Assembly (NCBI RefSeq): GCF_026914265.1
Contig: NC_069136.1
Location: 57,411,492 to 57,475,491, forward strand
Direction: 5' to 3'
Origin: Mya arenaria
Lineage: Eukaryota; Mollusca; Bivalvia; Myida; Myidae
DNA length: 64,000 nt
This document shows, one piece after another, positions 22,557 to 35,600 of the stretch. The notes under the pieces are model-generated. The model was not told the origin of the DNA, did no database searches, and was given only the letters and a program-made list of their open reading frames with translations. Each line of letters opens with the position of its first letter. The stretch's first letter is position 1. The position numbers and the translations under genes were made by a program.

Positions 22557-23439
22557 TAACATCAATTTGCATTGAAATTGTTGAACAATTAAAGCTTGAC
22601 AATGCTCGTTTTCATCTATATTGAATTGCATAACCATTTATATGCTGTAGGCCGCCAGGCCTGCATACTTTTATAACCGTATCTCGGAAATCACATCGGC
22701 AGATCGACATAACATTTTTAACTTTTGGCGAATTAATGCGCGCACGGGCGTATCAACCCCAGCACGGTTAGAACTGCGGTGGTCAACGACCTAATTTACA
22801 TTAACATTAACATCGAAACTATCTAGAAGCAAACTGCTCTAATAGCTACGGACTGCGCTCTGCATATTAACTACCTTGCTAAAATAGCCCTGTAATGAGT
22901 TATCAATCTATGTTTTGCGATTAATATAGTTCGAACAAGCTGCATTTTGCGTATCATAACGCAATTAAAGTCATATAGAACGCAATATTTTAATATCGGC
23001 GAGTGAAAGAACGCAATATGAAAAGCAGAATCCGCACATAGTTTCAAAATGAACGCGTACTGAATGAAATAAATACATGCATTAAATACCTGTGTTTAGA
23101 TATTGCCCGGCCGAGGACCGATACTATCTACATGTACATTGTAGATATCTCGTTCGGACAGGTTTATTCCCCGGAAATAAACTCTGAGAACTCGTTAAAA
23201 CCCGGAAAATATATAGATCGTAAAATGAAGCAATTAAATGTTAATTTGGCGTAAGATATTCAACCATAATGTTTTAAATGAAAGAAAAATACTTCACTTT
23301 ATCAATCATTTTTTATGGTGATTGTATTTCATTCATAAGTATATTTTCTAGTTTTATATTGCCTAAATTGTCTCTTATTTGACACTTCTTGTTTTTTTGA
23401 TTGTTAGTTTGTTCTTGTGTTTGTTGAAAGCGTGTGGCA
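22557..23439. other. No gene seen
   Basis: Mixed-composition spacer. Short accidental frames only. Confidence 0.45.
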
Positions 23440-23935
23440 CAGAAACCATTTTCTCCCACCTCAGATAAATTGATCCAATAAATTAACCATGCTAGAAATT
23501 CTTTTCTTGTCCACGGGCGAAGATAAAATACCCGTATGGAGCTCCTTTTTAATGGTCATCACATTGTAATTACCTCCCTTGCTGAAGACTGTCGTCTGTA
23601 GCATTATGGAAACCTTGTCTTGTGGCAATATTTAGAACGCTAATTAATTATTTCTCGCTTCAAATGTCACCATAAAACAGTTTTCACGCACCTTTCAAGA
23701 AATAATGCTTCACTCTCCTTAGAACTATTTAAAGACCGATTTGACTACAAACATAATCGAAATCACTGTGCGAATATCCATGACAACCACGAATGATCAC
23801 ATATCCATAGGAAATTATTTTCACTACGCACAAAAAAGTTCCAGCAAAAAGTACATTTTTACTTAATTTTGTTTAACTGAGGTGGGAGAAAAAGCATCTA
23901 CCATAGCCGCTCGTGTACGATAGGTTCATTCAACG
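23440..23935 (+). repeat. Dispersed 0.5-kb repeat, copy 1 (partner 59450-59880)
   Basis: Blocks shared in order with 59450-59880 are CAGATAARTTGA, TACCCGTATGGA, AATTACCTCCCTTG, GACTGTCGTCTGTAGCAT, TTATTTCTCGCTTCAAATG, TCAAGAAATAA and CCGCTCGTGTA.GATAGGTT. Both copies are on the plus strand, 36 kb apart. No coding frame, and no ends with obvious inverted repeats. Confidence 0.75.
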
Positions 23936-24310
23936 CCTTAAAGATGCACTCTTACTCCCAAATAAGATTTACCACAATTGAAACAATTGCTTTAATTTAC
24001 CAAAAAGGATGAACAAAGGTCGAAAACAATGGTTCATATGAAAGATACCGAATTTAGTTTGACAGGAAGGTGCAGAAAACACGGTAATTCTACCTTATGC
24101 GACGATAGTAGATCACAGTAAATCTTTTAGCACTCTACAATTATTTACTATTTTTGCGTTTTCAGCTATTAAAACACGGTTACAATCTTGTTATCAGTAA
24201 TTAATATTTTCCATCAATGCATTATTTTGTATTTTTTAAAGGTTTAACACGCAAATATATGTTTGTTATACATGTGTATGTACTGATTTTAAATAAGAGT
24301 GTCACTTGAA
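23936..24310 (+). mobile_element. MITE-like element, copy 1 (partner 41538-41908)
   Basis: Shared in order with 41538-41908: CTCTTACTCC, TTTACCACAAT, CAAAAAGGATGAA, GTGCAGAAAACA, TTTTTGCGTTTTCAGCTATT, GGTTACAATCTTGTTATCAG, ATACATGTGTATGTA and TTTTAAATAAGAGTGTCACT. The outer ends GATGCACTCTTACT and TAAGAGTGTCACTT are weak inverted repeats. Non-coding. Confidence 0.75.
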
Positions 24311-26460
24311 GCTTTTATTATTGTTTAGAAGTGTACAGCTTTTGTGTTGTATAACGCGTTGGCGGAACATCTAAAGCTACCGCTCCAACGGCCGCTCTTA
24401 TCAGCATCAACTTGCGTGGAAATGCAAACTTCTTCAAGCCGTTTGATAACAAATAATACATTTGACTCATCGACATAATTTAATGTATGTCTTCATAACG
24501 GTTCTTTTACATTTAACATAATGCGTATATTAATAGGTGACAGCTTTTTGCCTTATTTAGCGAGTCCAATAAAGCATTCGATGTAATGAAGTGTTTGGTT
24601 CAAATAACATTAATATTCTGTCTATAGTCTTATTAAGAGAAAAATAGAAGTCGGTCCTTGTTTTTATATGGATTAATCCAGTTAACATTGCAAGAGGAGA
24701 ACATCAAGGACAGCCATTATTACCATAGCTTTTCCATTGTTTTGTATACACAAGCAAATTGGAGAAGTAAAGGGGGAAGACAATATTAATCAATAGGGGT
24801 TGTACATCAATCAATTAAAGTTTACACACAACACAATTCAATTCCATCCTACGCCACCTTAGGTCAACGACAATGAAACTATTGCGCCGGGCTTCGTTGA
24901 TTTCGATGTGGGTTGGAGGGGGCCGGGGAAACGAAATAACCTACGAAGAAACAACAACTGCGTTTTCCCGCGGCTTTTCAACCCTTTCGTTACTGTACAG
25001 CATTTGTGTTTCTTCGTGCATTCGAAACATGAGATCATAAGCAATCATTCCGACTGCTATAAGGCAATTTTCCTTCTTTTGCCGACATATACGCTAAATT
25101 GATTCAGTTTATATCAAAGGAGTCACGATGTTTATCAGACGATTTTTTATAAACACATTCATTTTTTTTCAAACTTAACTTATCATCGACTAAATTACAT
25201 TTATATACCACATTGATGTTTTCTTTTGATGTTCGATGCCCAACATTAGGGATCGAGATATAATGGGGAAAAACTCAATTTTGCCGGTGTATGGTAAACA
25301 TGATTGCCGCAGAAGGTAAGTATCTTCGAACCACCTTATATCCAAATTTAGTATACAGTCTTACTGACAAACTCTTATTTCCAGATGTGGAGATCTTGTA
25401 TCTACGACATCAGTTAAGTGTATGAATCGATTTCCGTTTGATCGGAGATCTTGTATCTAGATATCATCATCTAAAATAATTGTCCTCTGTTTTCTCCTTA
25501 CTTCAAACTGTTTTTGTTTGGTACTGATCGGTCTACGCATACTCCAGTTTTGATAAGAAATCCAAATTATGAATAACGTATTGCTGAATATTTTTGTAAT
25601 AAATAGTTACATACCTAATGTATACATACATTCGATCAATGTTTTACACATGTTACACTGGGAACTCTGTAGGCAGGCATTGTCTTGGCATCACTTATCA
25701 AGGTCAGACTGGTGTACCGATGTATTTTATCAGCGGGCGGTTTCCAGTCTGTACTGACGAAATGTTTACCTGTGCCTGTGCCAATAGCGTACATGCTATT
25801 TATATAATTCTGGAAATTTCGCCTAGATTTGTTTTGTGTTTTTACTGAGGAAATTTGGAATATAAATCGGTTATTGGAGTTTTCCGATTAATTCCGAAGC
25901 TTTCCGTATGAAGTGGAATTATATCTGATTGCTTTTAGATGTATGTATGCTGTTTTGATTGTGTTTTCTCTATGAGAAATTGTTGTATAATATGACTCAT
26001 GTCGTCTATCTATACTTGCTTATGTTACACATCATCGCTGTGTCACAAGACATCTACGCAGATAAACTTGTTATGCCATTACATTGCAGGAGTTTTGCGA
26101 AAGAATAATATAACAAATCAAAGATCATAAAAAGTTATCAAAATTATTTCTTGTGCAATTGGGTGACAGTATATCTTAATTATGTCGCACATTTATTTTG
26201 ATAAATCAGCAGTCGGCCGTTACTGATTTTAATGAGGTTTTTAAGAGACTGGGTCAGTTGACAAAACCTTATCTCAAGCACTATATTTGGATGGTTTAAT
26301 GGTCATTAAGTGTCTGTGACATTCCAGGACCTAGGACGTAAGTGCATCCTTGTAACCTTTGACCATTATTGATGTTGGGTTTAAACCTATAGACCTTATA
26401 TTATTTTCCATTATCTTCCTTTTCTGCGTTAATGCTGTAAGTACACGTATTCTCATCGCT
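24311..26460. other. No gene seen (2.1 kb)
   Basis: AT-rich sequence with only short frames lacking family motifs. The doubled phrase GAGATCTTGTATCTA near 25390 and 25446 is a minor internal duplication. Confidence 0.45.
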
Positions 26461-26466
26461 GACCAT

Positions 26467-29223
26467 CATGGATATGTTTTATGAATATGATTGATGGATA
26501 TGTTTGATGGATAAGTTTAATTTAAATGTTTGATGGATATTTTTGACGGATATGTTTGATGGATATGTTTGACGGATATGTTTGATGGATATTTTTGACG
26601 GAAATGTTTGATGGATATGTTTGACGGATATGTTTGATGGATATGTTTGATGGATATTTCTGATGGATATGTTTGACGGATATGTTTAATTTAAATGTTT
26701 GATGGATATTTTTGACGGATATGTTTGATGGATATGTTTGACGGATATGTTTGACGGACATGTTTGATGGATATGTTTGATGGATATGTTTGACGGACAT
26801 GTTTGACGGATATGTTTGATGGATATGTTTGACGGATATGTTTGACGGATATGTTTGATGGATATTTCTGATGGATATGTTTGACGGATATGTTTGATGG
26901 ATATTTCTGATGGATATGTTTGACGGATATGTTTGATGGATATTTCTGATGGATATGTTTGACGGATATGTTTGATGGATATGTTTGATGGATATGGTTA
27001 ATGATTGATGGATATGTTTGATGGATATGCTTAATGGTTGTGTTTGATGGATATGTTTGATGGATATGTCTGAAGGATATGTTTGATGGATATGTCTGAT
27101 GGATATGTTTGATGGATATGTCTTATGGATATGTCTAATGGATATGTTTGATGGATATGTCTGATGGATATGTTTGATGGATAGGTCTTATGGATATGTC
27201 TGATGGATATGTTTGATGAATATGTTTGATGAATATGCCTGATGGATATGTTTGATGGATATGTCTAATGGATATGTCTGATGGATAAGTCTAATGGATA
27301 TGTCTGATGGATATGTTTGATGGATATGTTTGATGGATATGTTCGATTGATAAGTCTAATGGATATGTCTGATGGATGGATATGTTTGATGAATATGTTT
27401 GATGAATATGTCTGATGGATATGTTTGATGGATATGTCTGATGAATATGTCTGATGGATATGTCTGATGGATATGTCTGATGGATAAGTCTAATGAATAT
27501 GTCTAATGAATATGTCTTATGGATATGTCTGATGGATATGTCTGATGGATATGTTTGAGGATTATGTTTGATGAATATGTCTGATGGATATGTCTGATGG
27601 ATATGTTTGATGGATAAGTCTAATTGATATGTGTGATGGATATGTCTGATGGATAAGTCTAATGGATATGTCTAATGAATATGTCTGATGGATATGTCTG
27701 ATGGATATGTCTGATGGATATGTTTGATTGATATGTCTGATGGACGTGTTTGGTGGATATGTTTGATGGATAAGTCTAATGGATATGTCTGATGGATATG
27801 TTTGATGGATAAGTCTAATGGATATGTCTGACTGATATGTCTGATAGATTTGTCTGATGGATATGTCTGATGGATATGTCTGATGGATATGTTTGATGGA
27901 TATGTCTGATGGACATGTTTGGTGGATATGTTTGATGGATAAGTCTAATGGACGTGTCTGATGGATATGTTTGATGGATAAGTCTAATGGACGTGTCTGA
28001 TGGATATGTTTGATGGATAAGTCTAATGGATATGTCTGACTGATATGTCTGATAGATAAGTCTAATGGATATGTCTGATGGATATGTCTGATGGATATGT
28101 TTGATGGATATGTCTGATGGACATGTTTGGTGGATATGTTTGATGGATATGTCTGATGGATATGTTTGATGGATATGTTTGATGGACATGTTTGATGGAC
28201 ATGTTTGATGGATATGTTTGATGGATATGTCTGATGGATATGTTTGATGGATAAGTCTAATGGACGTGTCTGATGGATATGTTTGATGGATAAGTCTAAT
28301 GGATATGTCTGACTGATATGTCTGATAGATAAGTCTAATGGATATGTCTGATGGATATGTCTGATGGATATGTTTGATGGATATGTCTGATGGACATGTT
28401 TGGTGGATATGTTTGATTGATATGTCTGATTGACATGTTTGATGGATATGTTTGATGGATATGTCTGATGGACATGTTTGGTGGATATGTTTGATTGATA
28501 TGTCTGATGGACATGTTTGATGGATATGTTTGATGGACATGTTTGATGGATATGTTTGATGGATATGTTTGATGGATATGTTTGATTGACATGTTTGATG
28601 GACATGTTTGATGGACATGTTTGATGGACATGTTTGATGGATATGTTTGATGGACATGTTTGATGGATATGTTTGATGGACATGTTTGATGGACATGTTT
28701 GATGGATATGTCTGATGGAAATGTTTGATGGATATGTTTGATGGATATGTTTGATGGATATGTTTGATGGACATGTTTGATGGACATGTTTGATGGACAT
28801 GTTTGATGGATATGTTTGATGGACATGTCTGATGGAAATGTTTGATGGATATGTTTGATGGACATGTTTGATGGACATGTTTGATGGACATGTTTGATGG
28901 ATATGTTTGATGGACATGTTTGATGGATATGTTTGACGGATATGTTTGATTGATATGTTTGATGGATATGTTTGATGTATATGTTTGATGGATATGTTTA
29001 ATGGATATGTCTGATGGATGTGTCTGCTATATGTTTCTGATGGATATGTCTGATTGATATGCCTGATGGATATGTCTGATGGATATGCCTGATGGATATT
29101 TCTGATGGATATGGCTGGTTGATATGTCTGATGGATATGCCTGATGGGTATGTCTGGTTGATTTGTCTGATGGATTTGTTTAATCGATATGTCTAATGGA
29201 TATGTTTTGTTTCATGGATATGT
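26467..29223. repeat. 13-bp minisatellite, about 210 copies (2.75 kb)
   Basis: The unit is GATGGATATGTTT. Three domains differ in variants. The left third alternates GATGG and GACGG units. The middle is rich in GTCTGATGG and AAGTCTAATGG units. The right third is rich in GATGGACATGTTT. Rare variants recur at multiples of 13 (CTGACTGAT at 27828, 28036 and 28309; steps 208 and 273), marking higher-order duplications. The minus strand lacks stops in all three frames, giving long HIHQTYPSNISIK-repeat frames (the longest 451 codons, 27562-28917). These follow from the unit and show no sign of being a gene. The array ends about 190 bp upstream of the ASB-like start codon. Confidence 0.97.
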
Positions 29224-29379
29224 ATGGTGGGTATAGTAAAACTTGTTTCTTCGTATGTATTTACAAACATTAAATAAGATGCTTGTTTTATCGATGATTA
29301 TAAATTTAAAGCAAAAATGAAAATAACTATTGCCTTTATATCTAGTGATTAGTGACCTAAACATATTGAATCTTTGGAT

Positions 29380-29409
29380 TTATATATATATATATATATT
29401 ATTTGAACA
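29380..29409 (+). promoter_or_regulatory. (TA)n tract immediately upstream of the ASB-like start
   Basis: TATATATATATATATAT lies within about 30 bp before the ATG at 29410. It may belong to the 5' UTR or a promoter, or the true first exon may lie further upstream. No transcription start can be fixed from sequence alone. Confidence 0.3.
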
Positions 29410-29616
29410 ATGGCATACTCTGTTCAGTATAGACACACTGACGTCAGTATGGACGCGAAGATGTACCAGGCCGTGCAGAGTGACGAGCCGGCGACGTTAC
29501 GTCGGCTGATAGACCGTGGTGGCGATGTAGACGAGTACTACCAAGATATGACTCTTATAAGCGCTAAGTCCATTCTCCATATGTGCTGTGAAAAGGGACG
29601 ATACGAATGCGCCAAG
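29410..29616 (+). CDS. ASB-like gene, exon 1
   Basis: Encodes residues 1-69 (starts MAYSVQYRHTDVSMDAKMYQ) and ends at GCCAAG before the donor GTAAGA, phase 0. It includes the N-terminal ankyrin segment ending ILHMCCEKGRYECAK. The ATG at 29410 is the first in frame; another in-frame Met at residue 14 could also start the protein. Confidence 0.82.
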
Positions 29617-32600
29617 GTAAGAAATAGAAAATAATAAGATGCTCATTTAAGCTTAAACACTGACTTACAAAGTGAGCGAAAAGTGGAATGATTTGTCACC
29701 GATTACTTGTCAAGAGCGACGCCGCGACTTCGTCAAGGTATGGCTCAAATTCCAAGAATTAATATCCTGGACGTTTTTTTTTTGTAAAACTATTCGATAA
29801 CGTGTCCATTTCAGTAATATTCTAACAAAATATCTTTACATATAAGATGTTTGCATCTCTTTCTGAAGACAGTGTTTCCGCATTTATCAAGTAGGCAGGC
29901 AAAATGGCTCTACTTTCAGATCACTAGATGATAGTCAACTCTTTACTATCTGCAGGTGTAATACGAGAAGGGCGCTTACTTATTAATCCGTGACACGTGG
30001 TACTAGACTCCGCTTATGTACAGCATATATACCTAGTACGAGAACTTGGCGACCCTGCTGGAGTCGCACTAATTCATGTTCGACGTTTCACTTGCCTTCA
30101 GGTTTTACTGGAGAAGGGCGCTGACGTGTTAATCCGTGACACTTGGTACCAGACGCCGCTTATGTACAGCATTTTGACCCAGTACGAGAACATAGCGGCG
30201 CTGCTGCTGGACCACAATCCGGAAGCCATAGATATCGGTGACAAGTACGGAAAGACCGCTCTGCACATCGCGGTCGAAGGAGGCTCAGCGGAGTGCGTCC
30301 AGGTATAAGTCATTTAATTATCATTAATCGCTAAAAGTAGGGATGCAAACGAATGGCAAAATTGATATTCGGTAATTCTTTCGATCGAATATTCGAATAT
30401 TCGATTACCGAAATACGTATTTTAGAAAATGTAGTAAACTACTATTATTATTAGCTAAAGTAATTGCCGGTGCATTTTAACCTTACTTTGTCGTAGCCAG
30501 TACGCGCTGCGGACACTGATTTCCCCAAATGAGCCTTTGAAATTCTCCATTTTCAGGAAGAAAAAAGCAATACATTATAAACAGACACACAACAAATCGA
30601 ATAATTCAATTCCGCCTAAAACACATACATCTTATTGTTTAATGTTATGATGCTGTTGAACTTGGGTATAGTTTACTGATATTCAAGCAAATCTCATCAG
30701 GAAACTCGCAAATACCTGTAGTATTGTCACGTGATAGCATTATTAAATAGTGTCAGGTGCGCATTCGCAAGCTTCTATGTAATAGTAATGAATAAGAATT
30801 GGAAAAGTGAGTGTAGCAGACGAGGCCTTTTTAATCGTAAAGTTTTAATTCAGGTAATCTGGGCCTCATTGAATGGCACATTGTCAACGCAAAATATGAC
30901 GCAGGCATTGTGTATCAGATAAGTGGCAGTGGGCGGACCTTTAAACACCCACGAAGTTGAAATTTTTAATGATTCAGTCTAGTACTTAATGATTGCCTAT
31001 CTCCATTGGTGTGAATGTTGATTGTATTCTAAAAACGTAAAAGACACACGAGTTATAAACTACACGGTACAAGCTTTCACTTAGTTTTGGTATTGTTCAA
31101 AACCGCGATGATAATGTAAAGTTTTTTTTATTACAATCTTCATTCAGGGCAAAATATTGCCTTCCGACGTAGCATTTATGATGACGCAATGAATCACGTG
31201 GTATCCAGGAGCGAATCTACGATTCGACGTTAGAGGGGGCGTAACTTAGGGGCTTAACCTTTTGACTTGCTTCCCTCCACCAGAACCAAATTATGATTGG
31301 TAAAAGTTTTGGCAGGGGGGTTTGGGGATGTTCATCCAGGAAAATTTTAACAATTTCTAGTCCGAAATATTGCATTTGAGGGGGGAGGGGGTCGCCGAGT
31401 GCACCCCCTCCATGGAACCGCTAGTAGTATACATACACTGATTACTACAGTAATTTTTCAGGAATTTCAGGATCGGGTTTTGGTCTGCAATGCATGCTTT
31501 CGGGCCAGGAAACCAATTTTTACAAAACAAAATAATGCTATTTTACAACTTATGAGTGAGTCAGTTTGAGGGCGATGTTATACACAGTATAATTGTAAGT
31601 TTTTTCACTGTAGTTGTTGTTACGTTACGGTGCGGACGTCAACGTCACAAACAATTACGGCGTGACACCGTTAATATCGGTGTGTGGGGACAAGTCGCTG
31701 GACGCTGACGTCACGCTCCAGATCGTACAAATGCTGCTCGCGGCCGGAGCTGATCCCAACATGCGGGACTACCGGGAAAACAGGAACGCGCTTCAGGTAC
31801 AAGGAGATAGTTATTGTGCATGAAGCGGAATTGAAACACGAAGAAAATATAATGTGTCCCATCGTTTATCGGTAAAGCTATTTGGATGCGTGTTTCGACT
31901 GTTTGTACGTGTGCACGGGGTGTTTGTGAATCGAAATACCTCGGCTATTTTCCATAAAAAATAACCTAGGATGTACATGAACGGCTTACAATGGCATAAT
32001 TCTTTACATTACACTACGCTGCTAGTTGATCGCGAGGTAAATTTAAATATGCAGATAAACTTTATGACTTTACTCTTTGGAATCTTATTTATCTATGCAA
32101 TAATACCCTTCACTGGCAATAGATTAAACTTAGTATCACAAAATACTTGTTAAAACACTACACTTAATTAATACTGTTATTTAATATTGTTACCGCCACT
32201 TGTTGTTGTCGATGGAACATGGCCGAGCAGTTCCGAATATGGTGTTTGAATATTTGTGACTCCCGTTCAGTGTCGTTTGGATTCTTAAATTGTGCCGCTG
32301 GACTGGGTTACCTTGTACCGCTAGACTGGGTTACCTTGTACCGCTAGACTGGGTTACCTTGTACCGCTAGACTGGGTTACCTTGTACCGCTAGACTGGGT
32401 TACCTTGTACCGCTAGACTGGGTTACCTTGTACCGCTAGACTGGGTTACCTTGTACCGCTAGACTGGGTTACCTTGTACCGCTAGACTGGGTTAATTTTT
32501 GAATTGCACTTGTCCTATTAGTTTCCTTCGTCTGATAAAATATATGAAATAAATCAGATTTCAAAATTTAAATTGTAATGAAAAGTGACCTTCCTTGTTC

Positions 32601-35600
32601 AGCAGCTAAATCAGAAAAAAGGATGAAAATGTCAATTTAATTGGAGTAAATTTGTAAATCGCGTGTAGCACTTAACTTTGTGACGTCATTTTGCTGACGT
32701 TATTTCAAAGATTTTGAACCAAACTTATTAGCTAAATAACTTCAGCGAACACGTTATGTATTAGCTTTTAGGAGGTGTATATACATTAAAGTTATGGAAG
32801 CCAGGATTAACAACGTATTATAGTTAAATAAAACAGTGACCAAAATCTTTAAAGTAGTGCTATTTCCACTAAAAAAAACTGAGAAACTAAGACGTCATCA
32901 TGGATTAGCTGCAGTACGTTTCCAAAAGCTGACTGTCTTTAAATTCAAGCGGATAAATGGAATCTAGTTTCAATTTAAGTTTGATTTAAAAAAAAGTTTA
33001 GCAATAAAGAAGTGTTGACTGCCTTACGTTGTGTGCAACGCTTATGATCAGGGAACTTGTGCATTTAACAGTGAAAACAATGTACATGTATACACTTTTT
33101 ATTTCGATATACATTGAAAGAAAAACATGGTTGAGTGCGGTTTAAGGATTAAAACTCGACATGTTGCATTAGGACTCCACCCATTTTGAACAGCCCCATT
33201 GCATACCATACCCCAATAAAATGCAACATGTCGAATTTTAATACTTATATTTACATTCATTTAAATCTACATTTCTGCTAAAATAAATTGATTATTCAAG
33301 AGCATTTTCTCTTTTTTCTTTCTCTCGTTGTTCTTAACGGTGGGTAAATTAGAACAGCTATTTTTAATACCTAATTTTTGACCTAATTTTATACCACAAT
33401 GAATGCACAGATAAAATAGTTCCTTATTTATATGTTTATTTTCTATCTTTTCAAGGTCAAGAATATTATAAATACGTATTATTGCAGACAATGTGTGTTT
33501 TCGGTCCGTTAGGCCTAAACAAAAAATAGGTTTGTTTCTGGTTACCCGACCGACTCAATTTATTTGCCACCGACTCAAAAAAAAATTATTGCCAAAAAAA
33601 TCACTTGCCAAAAATATCCGGTATCCGGAAAAAAAATTGTCCGAAATTTATGCCATTTGCTAAATTTCACAACTAGATATTTTTCCAGCACCAACCGGTG
33701 CATTAGTTCTTTTTTCCTGACAACAAAATGCCCCTTGAGTAGACCGGAATGGCGACGAAATTAACATGCCTGATTGCAGTAAATGTATACCCTTGCACTC
33801 ATTGTGCATTGGGATTCAAACAAATAAAGTGTGTAGAACAAGGACAACCTATAAAATACCTTTTCGATGAGTTACATGGCAGAAAAGAAGATGTAATACT
33901 CAAACCAATGAAGAAAAAAAACAAGAAAAAAAAACCTACCTACCGACCCAATATTTTTTGGGCATGTAACCAGAAACAAACCATTTTTTAGGCCTTATCG
34001 TGGTGTATTAAAACGCAAAAACCCGGGCGTTATCTGTAGAAAACGTGCATTATTCAGTAAATTCACGTACCGTTAATGCCCGGTTTCTTGTTTTACATAT
34101 GCGCTTTCAGGGCCCGCATCAATGAAGGCTAAGCGACCTGGTTTCTGACCGAAGGTTGGTCAACGATGCAAACTTTTGCACAAAAACATATTTTAGAATA
34201 TATAATGTAGCTGCATACAAATACCAAAACATAAAATAAACCACATATAACTTACATATTTTCTACAGAGTTGTCTTTTCCTGGCAAGCTGAAGTGTTTA
34301 CCAAATAGTTTTTTCTGCAGTTGTTTTGACTATTAAAAGCACTAAATTATGTCTAAAACGACTAACTCCTCCAAACTTTAGTTATTTCTGTCGGTTTTAT
34401 TCAGAACATACGACTTACGTATATGGACATGATTCCATTACGTCGTATGCAATGAACAAAGAAATTTCAAATATGTTTTCTCTGATGCTGAAGATGCTAC
34501 ATACATTTTATCAAGAACATGCCAGTTTACAATATTTTCAGGCTTAAATTAGTTATCAAAACAAATAATGGTTAAAGTAGGACTAAATAGGTAATTAATT
34601 GATTACCCAGTAGGTATTGTGTGTAAATAATCCCAGTAATCCAGTCAATTTTCGCAAAAACAACACTTTCAAAACGAATGAACACTGCAAAAAATGGCGT
34701 CGAAACAAAATGAAGCTGCCGAGTTATGTTGCGGCCCGAATCGAGCTGAATGTAAAACTTTTTCAATGACATCACTCATGACGTCATACAAGCACCCGTT
34801 ATATAGGTTAATTTGAACTAACTGTTTAAATTGCATTTTCGTGACATTTAACAGCATTTTTAAACACAAACGTTTCTTCAACTGTTCCGTCCATCATGAA
34901 ATTATCTACATTTAAATCGATCAAATTATCGTTGCTTATTTTGTTTTAACGGCTTTACTGCAGATTACAGTTTTGCATGTTGCCAATAATTTTACTACGA
35001 TTTCATTAAAAAATAGTTCCGTAGTAAATATGCCCCGCCCCTTGGTATTATTGCGCCCAATGACAGGACAGAAGTATCGAATAAACGCACGCGATATCGA
35101 TGGGAAATGCCATTGCACTTTATACAGAAATAAAGTGCAATTGATAAACAACAACCATCGTTAAGGAATGAAGTGTGAATGTAAATATATGTCTTTAAAG
35201 TATTCCAAGTGGCGGAATATTGTATGAAAACTTTCTATATTTAAAAGTCAATGGGTACATTTTAGGCATAACTGTTTCAGTTTGACAACACATTTCATGG
35301 CCAAAAGAAATGGCCTGGTAAGGTTTACATCCTGTTCAAAAACACGTAGGGTAGGTAGGCTTTTTTATTTTTTTTTATTTTTTTTTTATTATGCTTTATA
35401 CGTTGTACGTTATTGTCATCATTGGAGAACGGTGTTAATGTAATATGCTGTATCAACTTAAAAGATTTTAAACTTCATAAAAAAGCACACTTTTTTATTT
35501 TTTTTAAATGTTTAATAACAACTGACTAAAAACGTTAGGGTCGGCGTCTATTTCGTAGTAAGGGTCGGGTAACCCGAACCAAATGTTATTTATAGGCTTT

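Noticed and set aside
27562..28917. Minus-strand 451-codon frame of HIHQTYPSNISIK repeats as a protein gene
   Set aside because: All three minus frames are open over the same DNA because the 13-bp unit has no stop triplets. There is no signal, non-repeat domain, splice or polyadenylation support.
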